The notes under the pieces were generated by a model. It saw only the letters and a program-made list of their open reading frames with translations, did no database searches and was not told the DNA's origin. A DNA stretch of 19,492 nucleotides from Bacteriovoracaceae bacterium. Lineage in GTDB: Bacteria > Bdellovibrionota > Bacteriovoracia > Bacteriovoracales > Bacteriovoracaceae. Location: assembly GCA_947440875.1 (NCBI GenBank), contig CANETG010000017.1, positions 1 to 19,492 on the forward strand, read 5' to 3'. The position numbers and the translations under genes are program-made. This document shows, in pieces, positions 1 to 6,599 of the stretch (position 1 is its first letter; each line of letters opens with the position of its first letter).

Positions 1-622
1 GATTCTTGACTAAGATAATTTTCTGTCCCTTATCGTACTTAGTGAAAAGGTAAGGACCAGTCCCGATTAGCTTTTTCCCAAAATCTTTTTTATTCGCTGG
101 GTCTGAATAGAAGTGCTTCGGAAGAACTTCGATGCCCGCACAAACGTCAAAGTTCAGGAAGTAATCGTCCTTCACTTCAAACTTCACAGTAAAATCATCG
201 ATCACTGAAACTTCTTTAACGGCTTCATAGTAAGACCGAATCTGAACGGCTTTGTAGTCGTCTGTGTAAATGACATCGTAGGAATACTTTACGTCGTGCG
301 CGGTGAATGGTTTTCCATCATGCCACTTAACATTTTGTCTGAGTTTGAATGTATATGTTTTTTTGTCGGGGGAGATAGTCCATTCAGTGGCGAGTGACGG
401 CTTCCAGTCGTATGTATCAAGATCGCGACTGAGAAGGCTCTCAAAAATATAAACTTGGACTGCAGAAGCAGATGCATCTCCCGAAGCCAAAGGGTTCAAA
501 GTTGCGGGCTCAACACCAATATTATAATAAATAGACTTACCGGATTTCCCCGATTTGTTGTTACAGCCGATAACCCCTAAGATAAAAATTACGATAACGA
601 GGTTTAAAACCTTATAAGACAT
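1..622 (-). CDS. ABC transporter substrate-binding lipoprotein, family 5 (oligopeptide/dipeptide type), N-terminal part
   Basis: Translating the minus strand from the ATG at 622-620 gives about 207 residues that stay open to the window edge, so the C-terminal half or more is missing. The protein starts with a hydrophobic signal ending in VIGC (Cys20), a good lipobox; the following Asn-Asn gives no inner-membrane retention signal. The mature part has the family-5 solute-binding signature: PATLNP near the N-terminus, then ESLLSRD, PSLATEW, TYTFKLRQNVKWHDGKPFTA and DVKYSYDV. Such proteins capture peptides or related ligands for an ABC importer. The start has a good Shine-Dalgarno (AAGGAG, 7 nt spacing). 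It lies 15 nt behind the secreted coiled-coil gene and is probably cotranscribed with it. Ligand unknown; related proteins bind peptides, murein peptides, nickel or bile-type ligands. Confidence 0.9.
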   Translation of the reverse strand, partial: MSYKVLNLVIVIFILGVIGCNNKSGKSGKSIYYNIGVEPATLNPLASGDASASAVQVYIFESLLSRDLDTYDWKPSLATEWTISPDKKTYTFKLRQNVKWHDGKPFTAHDVKYSYDVIYTDDYKAVQIRSYYEAVKEVSVIDDFTVKFEVKDDYFLNFDVCAGIEVLPKHFYSDPANKKDFGKKLIGTGPYLFTKYDKGQKIILVKN

Positions 623-637
623 GAGTAACTCCTTAAA

Positions 638-1336
638 CTATTTTCTGATGTAGAGAGCAGGATCGAGCGACCAGCGGTCGAGCTTGAGGTTGTTATCTTC
701 GATCCGGTAGGCTTCCAGTTTTGTATCAATTTCGTTAAGTCGAGCTTCTGCATTTTTAAATTCTGCATAGGTACGGGACTTATCTTCTTCAAGAGAAGCG
801 AGTTCTTTTTGCCATTCAATCTCAAGCTTTTGGCGAAGAATTTCATAGCGTTTATTCACCACGTCGACTCTATCAACGTGGCCATCGAGATCGAGCTGGT
901 GACGACTTTTCTTTGCAGTCATCGCGAGTCTTTTCTTTTGAAGAATCGTGACGACTTCTTTGGCGAGGTTTACTGATTGATTGAGATCGGCACTTTCGAA
1001 ATGGAGATACGATCCGGTCGTGAAGTGAACTGAGCGAAGGCACTGTTCGAAATCAGGAATTTTAATGAGTAAGTAGTCATTAGTCCTCCCTTCAACGAAT
1101 CCCCGACAGCGAAATGCAGGATAAGACTCATTCCAGAAATCAATCCGGTCACGCCGATTTAAGAACTTTATGTTGGCGAAATCTGTCCGGATGCGAAGTA
1201 ATCGAGCAACGGTATTTGTCTTTGAGATACGACCAGAAAAAAAACGAGAGTTCTCGTCTTCAGGTGACGGAAGAGTTCCGACCGCGAAGGCATTAACCAT
1301 GAGGAAAGTGGAAAGAAAAAATAACAACTTAGGCAT
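638..1336 (-). CDS. Exported protein with C-terminal coiled coil, function unknown
   Basis: 232 residues. The N-terminus is a signal peptide (MPKLLFF...MVNAFA, probable cleavage after AFA). Residues about 20-125 form a mixed beta-rich region with two Cys (FRCRGF and EQCLRS) that could form a disulfide in the periplasm. Residues about 130-215 are highly charged with heptad-like spacing (KRYEILRQKLEIEWQKELASLEEDKSR), so a coiled coil is likely. I do not recognise the family. It lies 15 nt upstream of the substrate-binding lipoprotein gene, so the two may act together in the envelope. There is no visible Shine-Dalgarno before its ATG, while a promoter-like -10 sits only 7 nt upstream (see the promoter entry), which raises the possibility of a leaderless message. 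Confidence 0.75.
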   Translation of the reverse strand: MPKLLFFLSTFLMVNAFAVGTLPSPEDENSRFFSGRISKTNTVARLLRIRTDFANIKFLNRRDRIDFWNESYPAFRCRGFVEGRTNDYLLIKIPDFEQCLRSVHFTTGSYLHFESADLNQSVNLAKEVVTILQKKRLAMTAKKSRHQLDLDGHVDRVDVVNKRYEILRQKLEIEWQKELASLEEDKSRTYAEFKNAEARLNEIDTKLEAYRIEDNNLKLDRWSLDPALYIRK

Positions 1337-1343
1337 TGATTTT

Positions 1344-1352
1344 ATTATGCCA
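1344..1352 (-). promoter_or_regulatory. Possible extended -10 promoter directly in front of the coiled-coil protein gene
   Basis: On the minus strand TGG followed by CATAAT (1352-1344) matches an extended -10 (TGn + 5 of 6 of TATAAT). A 17-nt spacing would put CTTCCC (1372-1367) at -35, which is poor. The expected transcription start falls at about 1337, one base before the ATG at 1336, and no Shine-Dalgarno is visible. If real, transcription from here would be leaderless. The gene could equally be read from the upstream methyltransferase operon (48-nt gap). Confidence 0.35.
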
Positions 1353-1384
1353 GAGGATAGATTTTTGGGAAGAAGCAGGTAGGA

Positions 1385-2056
1385 TTATTCTTTCATCAGG
1401 ATAATACTTGAGCGGAACTCTTTTTCGTGAAGCGGTTCTTCGTATTTGAGAACGCGCATTCCCGAGAACATTTGAAGAAGCTCTTGCTCCTTAAGATAAT
1501 AATCAGGGTTGGATTCAGGGGCCTTCTTGGTTTTCATTTCGCGAACGGTGTACGCTTCGTAAATGAGGACCCCACCAGGTTTTAACCACGTTTTCATTTT
1601 CTCAATCAGGGAGCGGTCCACATAATAAAAGCATGCAATCGCGTCGTATGAAGCAGGGGCAATTTTATACTCATTAAGCGAAGCAACAACACCTTTGAAT
1701 TTAACACCAAATTCTTCTGCCAGCATGTAGGCTTTTTTCACTGCCACTGAACTAATATCAATTCCCGTGACACGGTAGCCCTTCTGCGCCAGAAACACGG
1801 CATTTCGCCCTTCGCCCATACCCATATCGAGGACGGTGCCTTCGAAAGGAATGTACTGATAATTTTCGGCGAGAAACCTCACGGGTGATTTTCCGAAAAT
1901 AAATGAAGGTCTTGAATAGCGTTTGTCCCACTGATCTTTGGCGTCGCCTTGGATTTTCACCCCAGAGAGTTGTTGATAACGATTTCCAGGAATCGGGTCG
2001 CGCCCAAACGAATTTGCTGTCAAAAGAATGAGAATACTAAAAAAAAATGGTCTCAT
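1385..2056 (-). CDS. Class I SAM-dependent methyltransferase, TehB-like, with apparent signal peptide
   Basis: 223 residues. Residues about 41-110 are the TehB/Methyltransf_25-type core: WDKRYSRPSFIFGKSPVRFL, then motif I LDMGMGEGRNAVFLAQKG (77-93), acidic motif II GIDIS (D100). Further on are the AIACFYYVDR region and the motif-V-like LKPGGVLIYEAYT. Such enzymes transfer a methyl group from SAM to a small molecule or metalloid. Oddly, the protein starts with a signal-peptide-like segment (MRPFFFSILILLTANSFG, possible cleavage before RD), although SAM is cytoplasmic. The ATG overlaps the upstream stop as ATGA (2056-2053), which supports this start; an in-frame TTG at codon 12 would remove part of the hydrophobic segment. 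Codons 4-6 form a run of nine T (2039-2047), a possible slippage site. Substrate unknown. Confidence 0.8.
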   Translation of the reverse strand: MRPFFFSILILLTANSFGRDPIPGNRYQQLSGVKIQGDAKDQWDKRYSRPSFIFGKSPVRFLAENYQYIPFEGTVLDMGMGEGRNAVFLAQKGYRVTGIDISSVAVKKAYMLAEEFGVKFKGVVASLNEYKIAPASYDAIACFYYVDRSLIEKMKTWLKPGGVLIYEAYTVREMKTKKAPESNPDYYLKEQELLQMFSGMRVLKYEEPLHEKEFRSSIILMKE

Positions 2057-2541
2057 GATTCCTGGGAAGAAATATCATCCTCAGGAGTTTCTGGGAAGGG
2101 CTCATCGACTGGTTCATCATAAAAATAATCCGGGCTCGGCTCTGAGATCTCTGGGTTCTCCTCCCCACCAAGCTCTGCGATTATAAATAGGTTCAGAGTT
2201 TCGAGGAGCTTACCCATTTTTTTTATTCTTCGATCTATATATGCTTCAACAGTTCCAGGCATATCCTCTGTGGCGAAAAGGTACCAATTCATTTCTTCTG
2301 AATATGAGTAATACTCATCAAGAAGTGTAATGAGCTCGGCCCCACAATGTGAAAGGTCCATGATTGACGTCGTTTCATAGCGATTATTGAATATTTTGGG
2401 AAAGTGCGTGCGAGTACGTCTTAAGGCAAAAATCTCGAGGTATGCCGTTTTTCTCTCTTTGATGCGAGTGAAAAGATTGTTGGCATCAATCTTCAGTAGC
2501 ATCAGTACCCGCTGCGTTTGTTCATCGTGCTTACTTTTCAT
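2053..2541 (-). CDS. Conserved-looking cytoplasmic protein of unknown function
   Basis: 162 residues with no signal peptide or membrane segment. The first ~125 residues look helical and charged (KIDANNLFTRIKERKTAYLEIF, ELITLLDEYYSYSEEMNWYLF, AYIDRRIKKMGKLLETLNLF). The last ~35 are an acidic, proline-rich and probably disordered tail (DEPVDEPFPETPEDD). Both ends overlap neighbouring genes by four bases (ATGA at 2541-2538 and 2056-2053), so it is translationally coupled between the 152-residue protein and the methyltransferase. I do not recognise a family. The tight coupling suggests that the three proteins work together or need balanced amounts. Confidence 0.75.
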   Translation of the reverse strand: MKSKHDEQTQRVLMLLKIDANNLFTRIKERKTAYLEIFALRRTRTHFPKIFNNRYETTSIMDLSHCGAELITLLDEYYSYSEEMNWYLFATEDMPGTVEAYIDRRIKKMGKLLETLNLFIIAELGGEENPEISEPSPDYFYDEPVDEPFPETPEDDISSQES

Positions 2542-2996
2542 GCGGCTCCAGCAATCATTGATTTATGTCCGCCCGGCCAGATCTGACTGTTTTCACATTT
2601 TGATTCGTGGAAAGCAATCATGCGCGCGGAAAGTTCCCGAGCGTCGACTGGATTTTTGATGAAGAAATAATTCTTTGTGAGATTGTAAATGCGAGAATCG
2701 TTTAGACGAGAAAAGCTTGAGAATTCAAAAAACGAAAGTCTCCGAGACTTTAAAACGTACTTTAGAACTCCTCTGACCTTTTCATTGAATAATCGGTATT
2801 CTTTAAAATTTGAAACACAGCTAATCACCATCACGTGATTTTGTTCTGTCGAAGCAACTAAGTGTTGCAATTGATCGACACGAACGGGAACAAGAATGTA
2901 GCCGGATTCTTTAAAGATGCGGTCAAAAAGATAGAAGCTATCTGGTAGCTTGCCGTCTAAAGTAAGGAAGAAAATGAAGGGATGGTTTATTTCCAT
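2538..2996 (-). CDS. Unknown cytoplasmic protein, possible degenerate receiver-like fold
   Basis: 152 residues, no export signal. Alternating hydrophobic strands (HPFIFFLTLDG, GYILVPVRVD, HVMVISCV, YFFIKNPVDARELSARMIAFHES) recall an alpha/beta receiver-like fold. The K-N-P-x-x-x-x-x-L segment at about 114-122 is placed like the conserved Lys-Pro of response regulators, but I see no convincing phospho-acceptor Asp, so this is only a structural guess. The stop overlaps the next start as ATGA. It begins 30 nt after the matrixin gene with only a weak Shine-Dalgarno (GAAG). Function unknown. Confidence 0.7.
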   Translation of the reverse strand: MEINHPFIFFLTLDGKLPDSFYLFDRIFKESGYILVPVRVDQLQHLVASTEQNHVMVISCVSNFKEYRLFNEKVRGVLKYVLKSRRLSFFEFSSFSRLNDSRIYNLTKNYFFIKNPVDARELSARMIAFHESKCENSQIWPGGHKSMIAGAA

Positions 2997-3026
2997 ATCT
3001 TCGTTTCGGCATTTGAGAGAATGGTC

Positions 3027-3767
3027 TTAACGGCGAATGCCTTTAACCCATTTGAAGATTCGTCTGACAAATCCAATCAGGATTCCTGCCCCTAAAGAGA
3101 AGAGACCATTAGTCGAACTAGCCGTCGTCGAAACTGCGACAGTTCCACAGGACAACGGCGATGAACTCGTTTCTTCTTTATCATATGCAAGTGGTGAAAC
3201 GTAGCCGGTTTCTTGCCTGAATACGGTTTGTGAAACTGCATCGTCAACTCCCCTCACATCGTCCTGTCGAACACCACTAGAATTCAGTTGGAGCGAGGGT
3301 GCCATCACTGCATCCCCAAAGTCAGAATGATCAAGCCCCATAGTATGACCTAGTTCATGCGTAATCGTCGTGAGGAGATAGTTATTTTGCTGATTGTAAA
3401 TATGATTACCGTTGATGATGATTTCAGTTTTTGCGAAATAAGGTCCGTTCGTATAGCGAATCGCTACCGCAAGAACCGAGGCGGGATCCATTTTAGTTTC
3501 GGCCGCAAAATTTCTCGACCAACGGATAATGTTACTGGTGGCCGCGCTTGACGTGTCCCACAGGTTAAGACCAGAAGAGTTTTCCCAGTCTTGAACTGCT
3601 GAGCGTGATAAAAATTCGAGTTTCTGTTTTAGTGAGGGGTCGGATTCAACTATGGTGATATTAATGGGAAGTCTTTGCCAGTAAAATCCATTCACAAAAT
3701 CCTGAGTAAGTTTGTAACCCCATGCAGGCGTCGTGAGTAGGAAGCAGAGAATAAATTTCATCCACAT
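3027..3767 (-). CDS. Matrixin-family (M10-like) secreted zinc metalloprotease with C-terminal membrane tail
   Basis: 246 residues. Signal peptide MWMKFILCFLLTTPAWG (cleavage likely before YK). The catalytic domain carries HELGHTMGLDHSD (137-149), the metzincin zinc site HExxHxxGxxH, followed by the Met-turn VMAPS (Met155). Together these give a confident metzincin call. After the protease domain there is a Ser/Thr-rich linker (about 199-220), a Cys (C207, in SCGTV), a hydrophobic segment GLFSLGAGILIGFV and a basic end (RRIFKWVKGIRR). This Cys-helix-basic layout resembles C-terminal sorting or anchor signals such as MYXO-CTERM, or a plain tail anchor. The first ATG has AGGA 10 nt upstream; the ATG two codons on is an alternative start. 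It probably shares an operon with the small secreted protein upstream. Targets unknown; likely envelope or prey proteins. Confidence 0.88.
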   Translation of the reverse strand: MWMKFILCFLLTTPAWGYKLTQDFVNGFYWQRLPINITIVESDPSLKQKLEFLSRSAVQDWENSSGLNLWDTSSAATSNIIRWSRNFAAETKMDPASVLAVAIRYTNGPYFAKTEIIINGNHIYNQQNNYLLTTITHELGHTMGLDHSDFGDAVMAPSLQLNSSGVRQDDVRGVDDAVSQTVFRQETGYVSPLAYDKEETSSSPLSCGTVAVSTTASSTNGLFSLGAGILIGFVRRIFKWVKGIRR

Positions 3768-3791
3768 ACGTTTTTCATCCTGAAAAATGTT

Positions 3792-4100
3792 TTAGATCTT
3801 CTCTATCCAGCAAAGTTTTTCCCCTCTCATCTGAACCAGGTAATCCTCACCAGTTTCAATGTCAAAAGGGCCATGCTTCAGAACATCGAGAGAGACAGTG
3901 TCTGCCGCATTTCCTTTGAGTGTTGCTCGGTTATCAAAAATCACTTTTTGGGTCGAGAGAGGATTTGAAGGTCCAAGCTCATCCATGACTTCTTTCACCT
4001 TGCCCTCGAACTGTGTCGGGCAGTCCAGTTGGTCAACCGTGACTGTTGACCAAACATTCATTGAGAAAAATACGAGAGACAACAAAAGTGCACTTCTCAT
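3792..4100 (-). CDS. Small exported protein of unknown function
   Basis: 102 residues from the ATG at 4100-4098, chosen because GGGAG stands 7 nt upstream and the product then starts with a proper signal peptide (MRSALLLSLVFFSMNVWS). An upstream in-frame ATG at 4142 would add 14 residues in front of the signal and lacks such a site. The mature part (~84 residues) has two Cys (LDCPTQF and KLCWIEKI) that could form one disulfide, and looks like a small beta-sandwich or OB-type fold. The stop lies 24 nt before the matrixin start, so cotranscription is likely. An inhibitor or chaperone of the protease is conceivable from position alone, but the sequence does not show it. Confidence 0.7.
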   Translation of the reverse strand: MRSALLLSLVFFSMNVWSTVTVDQLDCPTQFEGKVKEVMDELGPSNPLSTQKVIFDNRATLKGNAADTVSLDVLKHGPFDIETGEDYLVQMRGEKLCWIEKI

Positions 4101-4379
4101 TTGCCAACTCCCTGGCTTCGGATACTCAAGCTGTGAATCCATTCTCAGCTTTCTTATCCGTATGATTGCATGGCTAGTGCCAAAGGCTAGAGAGCCTAAA
4201 CTCTCTTTTTTACTGTCAGGAGTAATCTAGTTAGGTGCGAAAGGTAACTCAACATTATTAAAGGATGAGATTTGTCAGAGGCGTGCTGGCCCCATGCTTC
4301 TGTCACGGGAGGCCTTATGACACCGGCATTTTTTTCTCAGTCATCTCTCCGGCATCCTGCCTCACGAGGATTCCTGACC
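4101..4379. other. Intergenic region between the small exported protein and groL, with plus-strand hairpins
   Basis: No convincing gene is present. Two plus-strand structures precede T-runs. AGAGAG/CTCTCT (4189-4194/4201-4206) is followed by TTTTTT. A bulged stem GTGCTGG/CCGGCAT (4283-4289/4323-4329) enclosing TGTCA/TGACA (4301-4305/4318-4322) runs into seven T (4329-4335). No plus-strand gene exists here to terminate, so a small RNA is possible but unproven. CCGGCAT occurs twice as a direct repeat (4323-4329 and again at about 4350). I found no strong promoter for the minus-strand gene at 4100. Confidence 0.35.
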
Positions 4380-4407
4380 AAAAAAAAGAGGGCCCGAAGG
4401 CCCTCTC
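4380..4407 (-). terminator. Intrinsic terminator of groES-groL
   Basis: Read on the minus strand: GAGGGCC, loop TTCG, GGCCCTC, then a run of T (4387-4380). This is a perfect 7-bp GC-rich stem (8 with the flanking A-T) closed by the very stable C(UUCG)G tetraloop. It lies about 30 nt after the groL stop codon. Confidence 0.93.
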
Positions 4408-4437
4408 TATGAATAAAAGTTTAATAGAGGCGATGAA

Positions 4438-6099
4438 TTACATCATTCCGCCCATTCCACCCATACCACCCATTCCGCCCATACCACCGGCAGCTCCTGC
4501 GCCATGACCCTCATCTTTCTTAGGAAGATCAGCAATCATTGTCTCAGTAGTAAGCATCATTCCCGCAACTGAAGCTGCGTTCTGAAGAGCAGAACGTGTC
4601 ACTTTAGTTGGATCGATGATACCAGCTTTAACGAGATCTTCGAATTTATCATCGCGAGCGTTGTAACCCCAATTTGGATTCTTAGATTCTTGGATTTTGT
4701 TGATTACGACTGAACCATCAACACCAGCGTTGTACGCGATCTGGCGAATAGGCTCTTCAATAGCACGACGGATAATTTTGATACCCGCAGTCTGCTCTTC
4801 GTTAGCACCTTTAAGACCTTCGAGCGCCATCACAGCATGAAGAAGAGCTGCACCACCACCAACGATGATACCTTCTTCGACAGCAGCGCGAGTGGCATTG
4901 AGTGCGTCTTCTACGCGGTCTTTCTTCTCTTTCATTTCAGATTCAGTCGGAGCTCCGACCTTAATCACGGCCACACCACCAGCGAGTTTCGCCAGACGTT
5001 CCTGAAGTTTTTCTTTGTCGTAGTCTGAAGTTGTTTCAGCGATCTGAGCGCGGATAGCAGAAACCCGTGCTTCCACGTCTTTCTTGTTACCAGCACCATC
5101 AACGACCATGGTGTTTTCTTTGTCGATATTGATCTTCTTACAAGTACCGAGGTGTTGAAGAGTCACTGTCTCAAGGCTCATGCCGAGCTCTTCAGAAATG
5201 AGCTGTCCGCCTGTGAGAGTCGCAAGGTCTTTGAGCATTTCTTTACGACGGTCACCGAAGCCTGGAGCTTTCACTGCAGCGACGTTGAGAGAACCGCGAA
5301 GCTTGTTTACGACGAGAGTTGTGAGGGCTTCACCTTCAATGTCCTCAGCGATGATAACGAGTGGACGTGAAGTTTGAACAACTTTCTCAAGAGTAGGAAG
5401 AAGCTCTTTCATCGAAGAGATTTTCTTGTCTGTAATGAGAATGTAAGGGTTCTCAAATGATGCTTCCATTTTTTCAGTGTTTGTCACGAAATAAGGAGAC
5501 ACGTACCCACGATCAAACTGCATCCCTTCAACGACTTCAAGAGATGTTTCAGCTGTTTTTGATTCTTCAATTGTGATCACGCCTTCTTTACCCACTTTTG
5601 ACATGGCTTCAGAGAGGAGTTTCCCGATCTCAAAATCGTTATTTGCTGAAATTGTTCCCACGTTTGCGATTTCTTCAGCGGTGTCGATTTTCTTCGACAT
5701 AGACTTCAGTTTTTCGATGATTTTAGAAGTCGCAAGATCAACTCCGCGCTTGAGGTCCATAGGGTTATGGCCAGCGGCAACGAGTTTAACACCTTCGCGG
5801 TAAATTGCCTGAGCAAGAACCGTCGCAGTCGTTGTGCCGTCCCCAGCATCTTCGTTCGTTTTTTGAGCAACTTCTTTGACGAGCTGAGCGCCCATGTTTT
5901 CGAAGGCGTTTTCGAGTTCGATTTCTTTCGCCACAGTCACACCATCTTTAGTGATCGCAGGAGCGCCGAAAGCTTTTTGAATAACAACGTTACGACCCTT
6001 CGGGCCGAGAGTGACTTTCACTGCGTTCGCAAGAATGTTCACACCAGCGAGGATAGAAGCGCGTGCGTTTTCTGAGTACTTTAATTCTTTAGCTGACAT
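4438..6099 (-). CDS. groL: Chaperonin GroEL (Hsp60)
   Basis: 553 residues, full length for the family. It forms the 14-mer cage that folds proteins with GroES using ATP. Visible landmarks: MSAKELKYSENAR start, GPKGRNVVI, the ATP-binding loop EDAGDGTTTATVLA with Asp87, the apical-domain stretch DRGYVSPYFVTN, KAPGFGDRRKEML, and GGVAVIKVGA followed by DRVEDALNATRAAVEEGIIVGGG carrying the hydrolysis Asp. The C-terminus is (GGM)5-M, the usual flexible tail inside the cavity. Start ATG 6099-6097 has GGAGGAATTCAT in front, a strong Shine-Dalgarno. It follows groES by 32 nt in a classic groES-groL operon and ends with the UUCG terminator. Confidence 0.99.
   Translation of the reverse strand: MSAKELKYSENARASILAGVNILANAVKVTLGPKGRNVVIQKAFGAPAITKDGVTVAKEIELENAFENMGAQLVKEVAQKTNEDAGDGTTTATVLAQAIYREGVKLVAAGHNPMDLKRGVDLATSKIIEKLKSMSKKIDTAEEIANVGTISANNDFEIGKLLSEAMSKVGKEGVITIEESKTAETSLEVVEGMQFDRGYVSPYFVTNTEKMEASFENPYILITDKKISSMKELLPTLEKVVQTSRPLVIIAEDIEGEALTTLVVNKLRGSLNVAAVKAPGFGDRRKEMLKDLATLTGGQLISEELGMSLETVTLQHLGTCKKINIDKENTMVVDGAGNKKDVEARVSAIRAQIAETTSDYDKEKLQERLAKLAGGVAVIKVGAPTESEMKEKKDRVEDALNATRAAVEEGIIVGGGAALLHAVMALEGLKGANEEQTAGIKIIRRAIEEPIRQIAYNAGVDGSVVINKIQESKNPNWGYNARDDKFEDLVKAGIIDPTKVTRSALQNAASVAGMMLTTETMIADLPKKDEGHGAGAAGGMGGMGGMGGMGGMM
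4444..4488 (-). repeat. Five tandem GGM codon triplets in the groL 3' end
   Basis: Forty-five bases of imperfect 9-nt repeats encode (Gly-Gly-Met)x5 at the GroEL C-terminus. This is the normal chaperonin tail rather than a mobile repeat. The opposite strand reads as a spurious PPIPPIPP ORF. Confidence 0.9.
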
Positions 6100-6131
6100 A
6101 TGAATTCCTCCAAATGGAATTGAGTTTTATT

Positions 6132-6422
6132 TTAGTGAAGCACACCAAGGATTTCGTCTTCTTTCATAATAAGAAGAGTTTCTGTACCAACTTTAACTTC
6201 GGAACCCTGGTTCCACTTTCCGAAAAGAACAGTGTCTCCCACTCTGAGTTCGAGAGCTTTTACTTCTCCATTAGCAAGGCGATGGCCTTTGCCGACAGCA
6301 ATGACTTTTCCTTGTGATGGTTTTTCTTTGTGATTATCGGGAATGATAATTCCGCCTGCAGTCTTTGTTTCTTCTTCAATTCTCTTAACTACAACTCGGT
6401 CATTTAATGGTCTCAGTTCCAT
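6132..6422 (-). CDS. groES: Co-chaperonin GroES (Hsp10)
   Basis: 96 residues, normal length. It is the heptameric lid of GroEL. Landmarks: N-terminal LRPLNDRVVVKR, the mobile loop EETKTAGGIIIPDNHKEKPSQGKVIAVG that touches GroEL through its hydrophobic GIII, VGDTVLFGKW, and the C-terminal LLIMKEDEILGV. Shine-Dalgarno AGGAGG lies 6 nt before the ATG. It is the first gene of the groESL operon, reading from the promoter at 6524-6497, with a roughly 68-nt leader that contains an operator-like palindrome. Confidence 0.98.
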   Translation of the reverse strand: MELRPLNDRVVVKRIEEETKTAGGIIIPDNHKEKPSQGKVIAVGKGHRLANGEVKALELRVGDTVLFGKWNQGSEVKVGTETLLIMKEDEILGVLH

Positions 6423-6469
6423 ATTTTTCCTCCTAAGAAAAGATAGTTAGCGCTGTGCAATGGTCAGTT

Positions 6470-6485
6470 AATTGAGCTCTCAATT
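6470..6485. promoter_or_regulatory. Operator-like palindrome in the groESL leader
   Basis: AATTGAG-CT-CTCAATT is a perfect 7-bp inverted repeat with a 2-bp centre. It lies about 12 bases downstream of the proposed groES -10, over roughly +5 to +20 of the transcript, where a repressor could block initiation or clearance. The sequence is not CIRCE (TTAGCACTC-N9-GAGTGCTAA). The short centre favours a dimeric protein site over an RNA hairpin. Confidence 0.45.
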
Positions 6486-6496
6486 TATGTCATCAC

Positions 6497-6524
6497 AATG
6501 TATGTCCGAATGAGTGAGTGTCAA
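6497..6524 (-). promoter_or_regulatory. Sigma70-type promoter of groES-groL
   Basis: On the minus strand TTGACA (6524-6519, 6 of 6) is followed after 16 nt by TACATT (6502-6497, 4 of 6). The expected start is near 6490, about 68 nt before the groES ATG. No properly spaced sigma32 promoter (CTTGAA-N13-17-CCCCAT) and no CIRCE was found here. Confidence 0.6.
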
Positions 6525-6553
6525 GGCTGCACTGGGAAATTAATTTTCTCTAT

Positions 6554-6599
6554 TGGGTAAGTGCTTGATACCCACACTGGTTTTCTTTTGCATCAAGCA
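6554..6599. repeat. Overlapping inverted repeats in the groES / lipoprotein divergent region
   Basis: Two inverted repeats share bases. TGGGTA-N9-TACCCA occupies 6554-6574, and TGCTTGAT...ATCAAGCA occupies 6562-6569 and 6592-6599 with a 22-nt gap. They lie upstream of the groES promoter and about 120-160 nt before the plus-strand lipoprotein gene. They could be regulator sites for either gene or mutually exclusive RNA stems. No known operator is recognised. Confidence 0.4.

Noticed and set aside
4101..4142. Upstream start for the small exported protein
   Set aside because: It puts 14 charged or polar residues before the signal peptide, whereas the ATG at 4100 has GGGAG at ideal spacing.
3859..4230. 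Plus-strand ORF of 123 codons
   Set aside because: Antisense to the small exported protein and reaching into the intergenic gap; no start signal and no recognisable protein features.
4265..4507. Plus-strand ORF ending in PPIPPIPP repeats
   Set aside because: It is the antisense of the groL (GGM)5 tail plus the terminator region, with no good ribosome binding site.
5767..6075. Plus-strand ORF of 102 codons in groL
   Set aside because: A shadow of the highly conserved groL coding strand.
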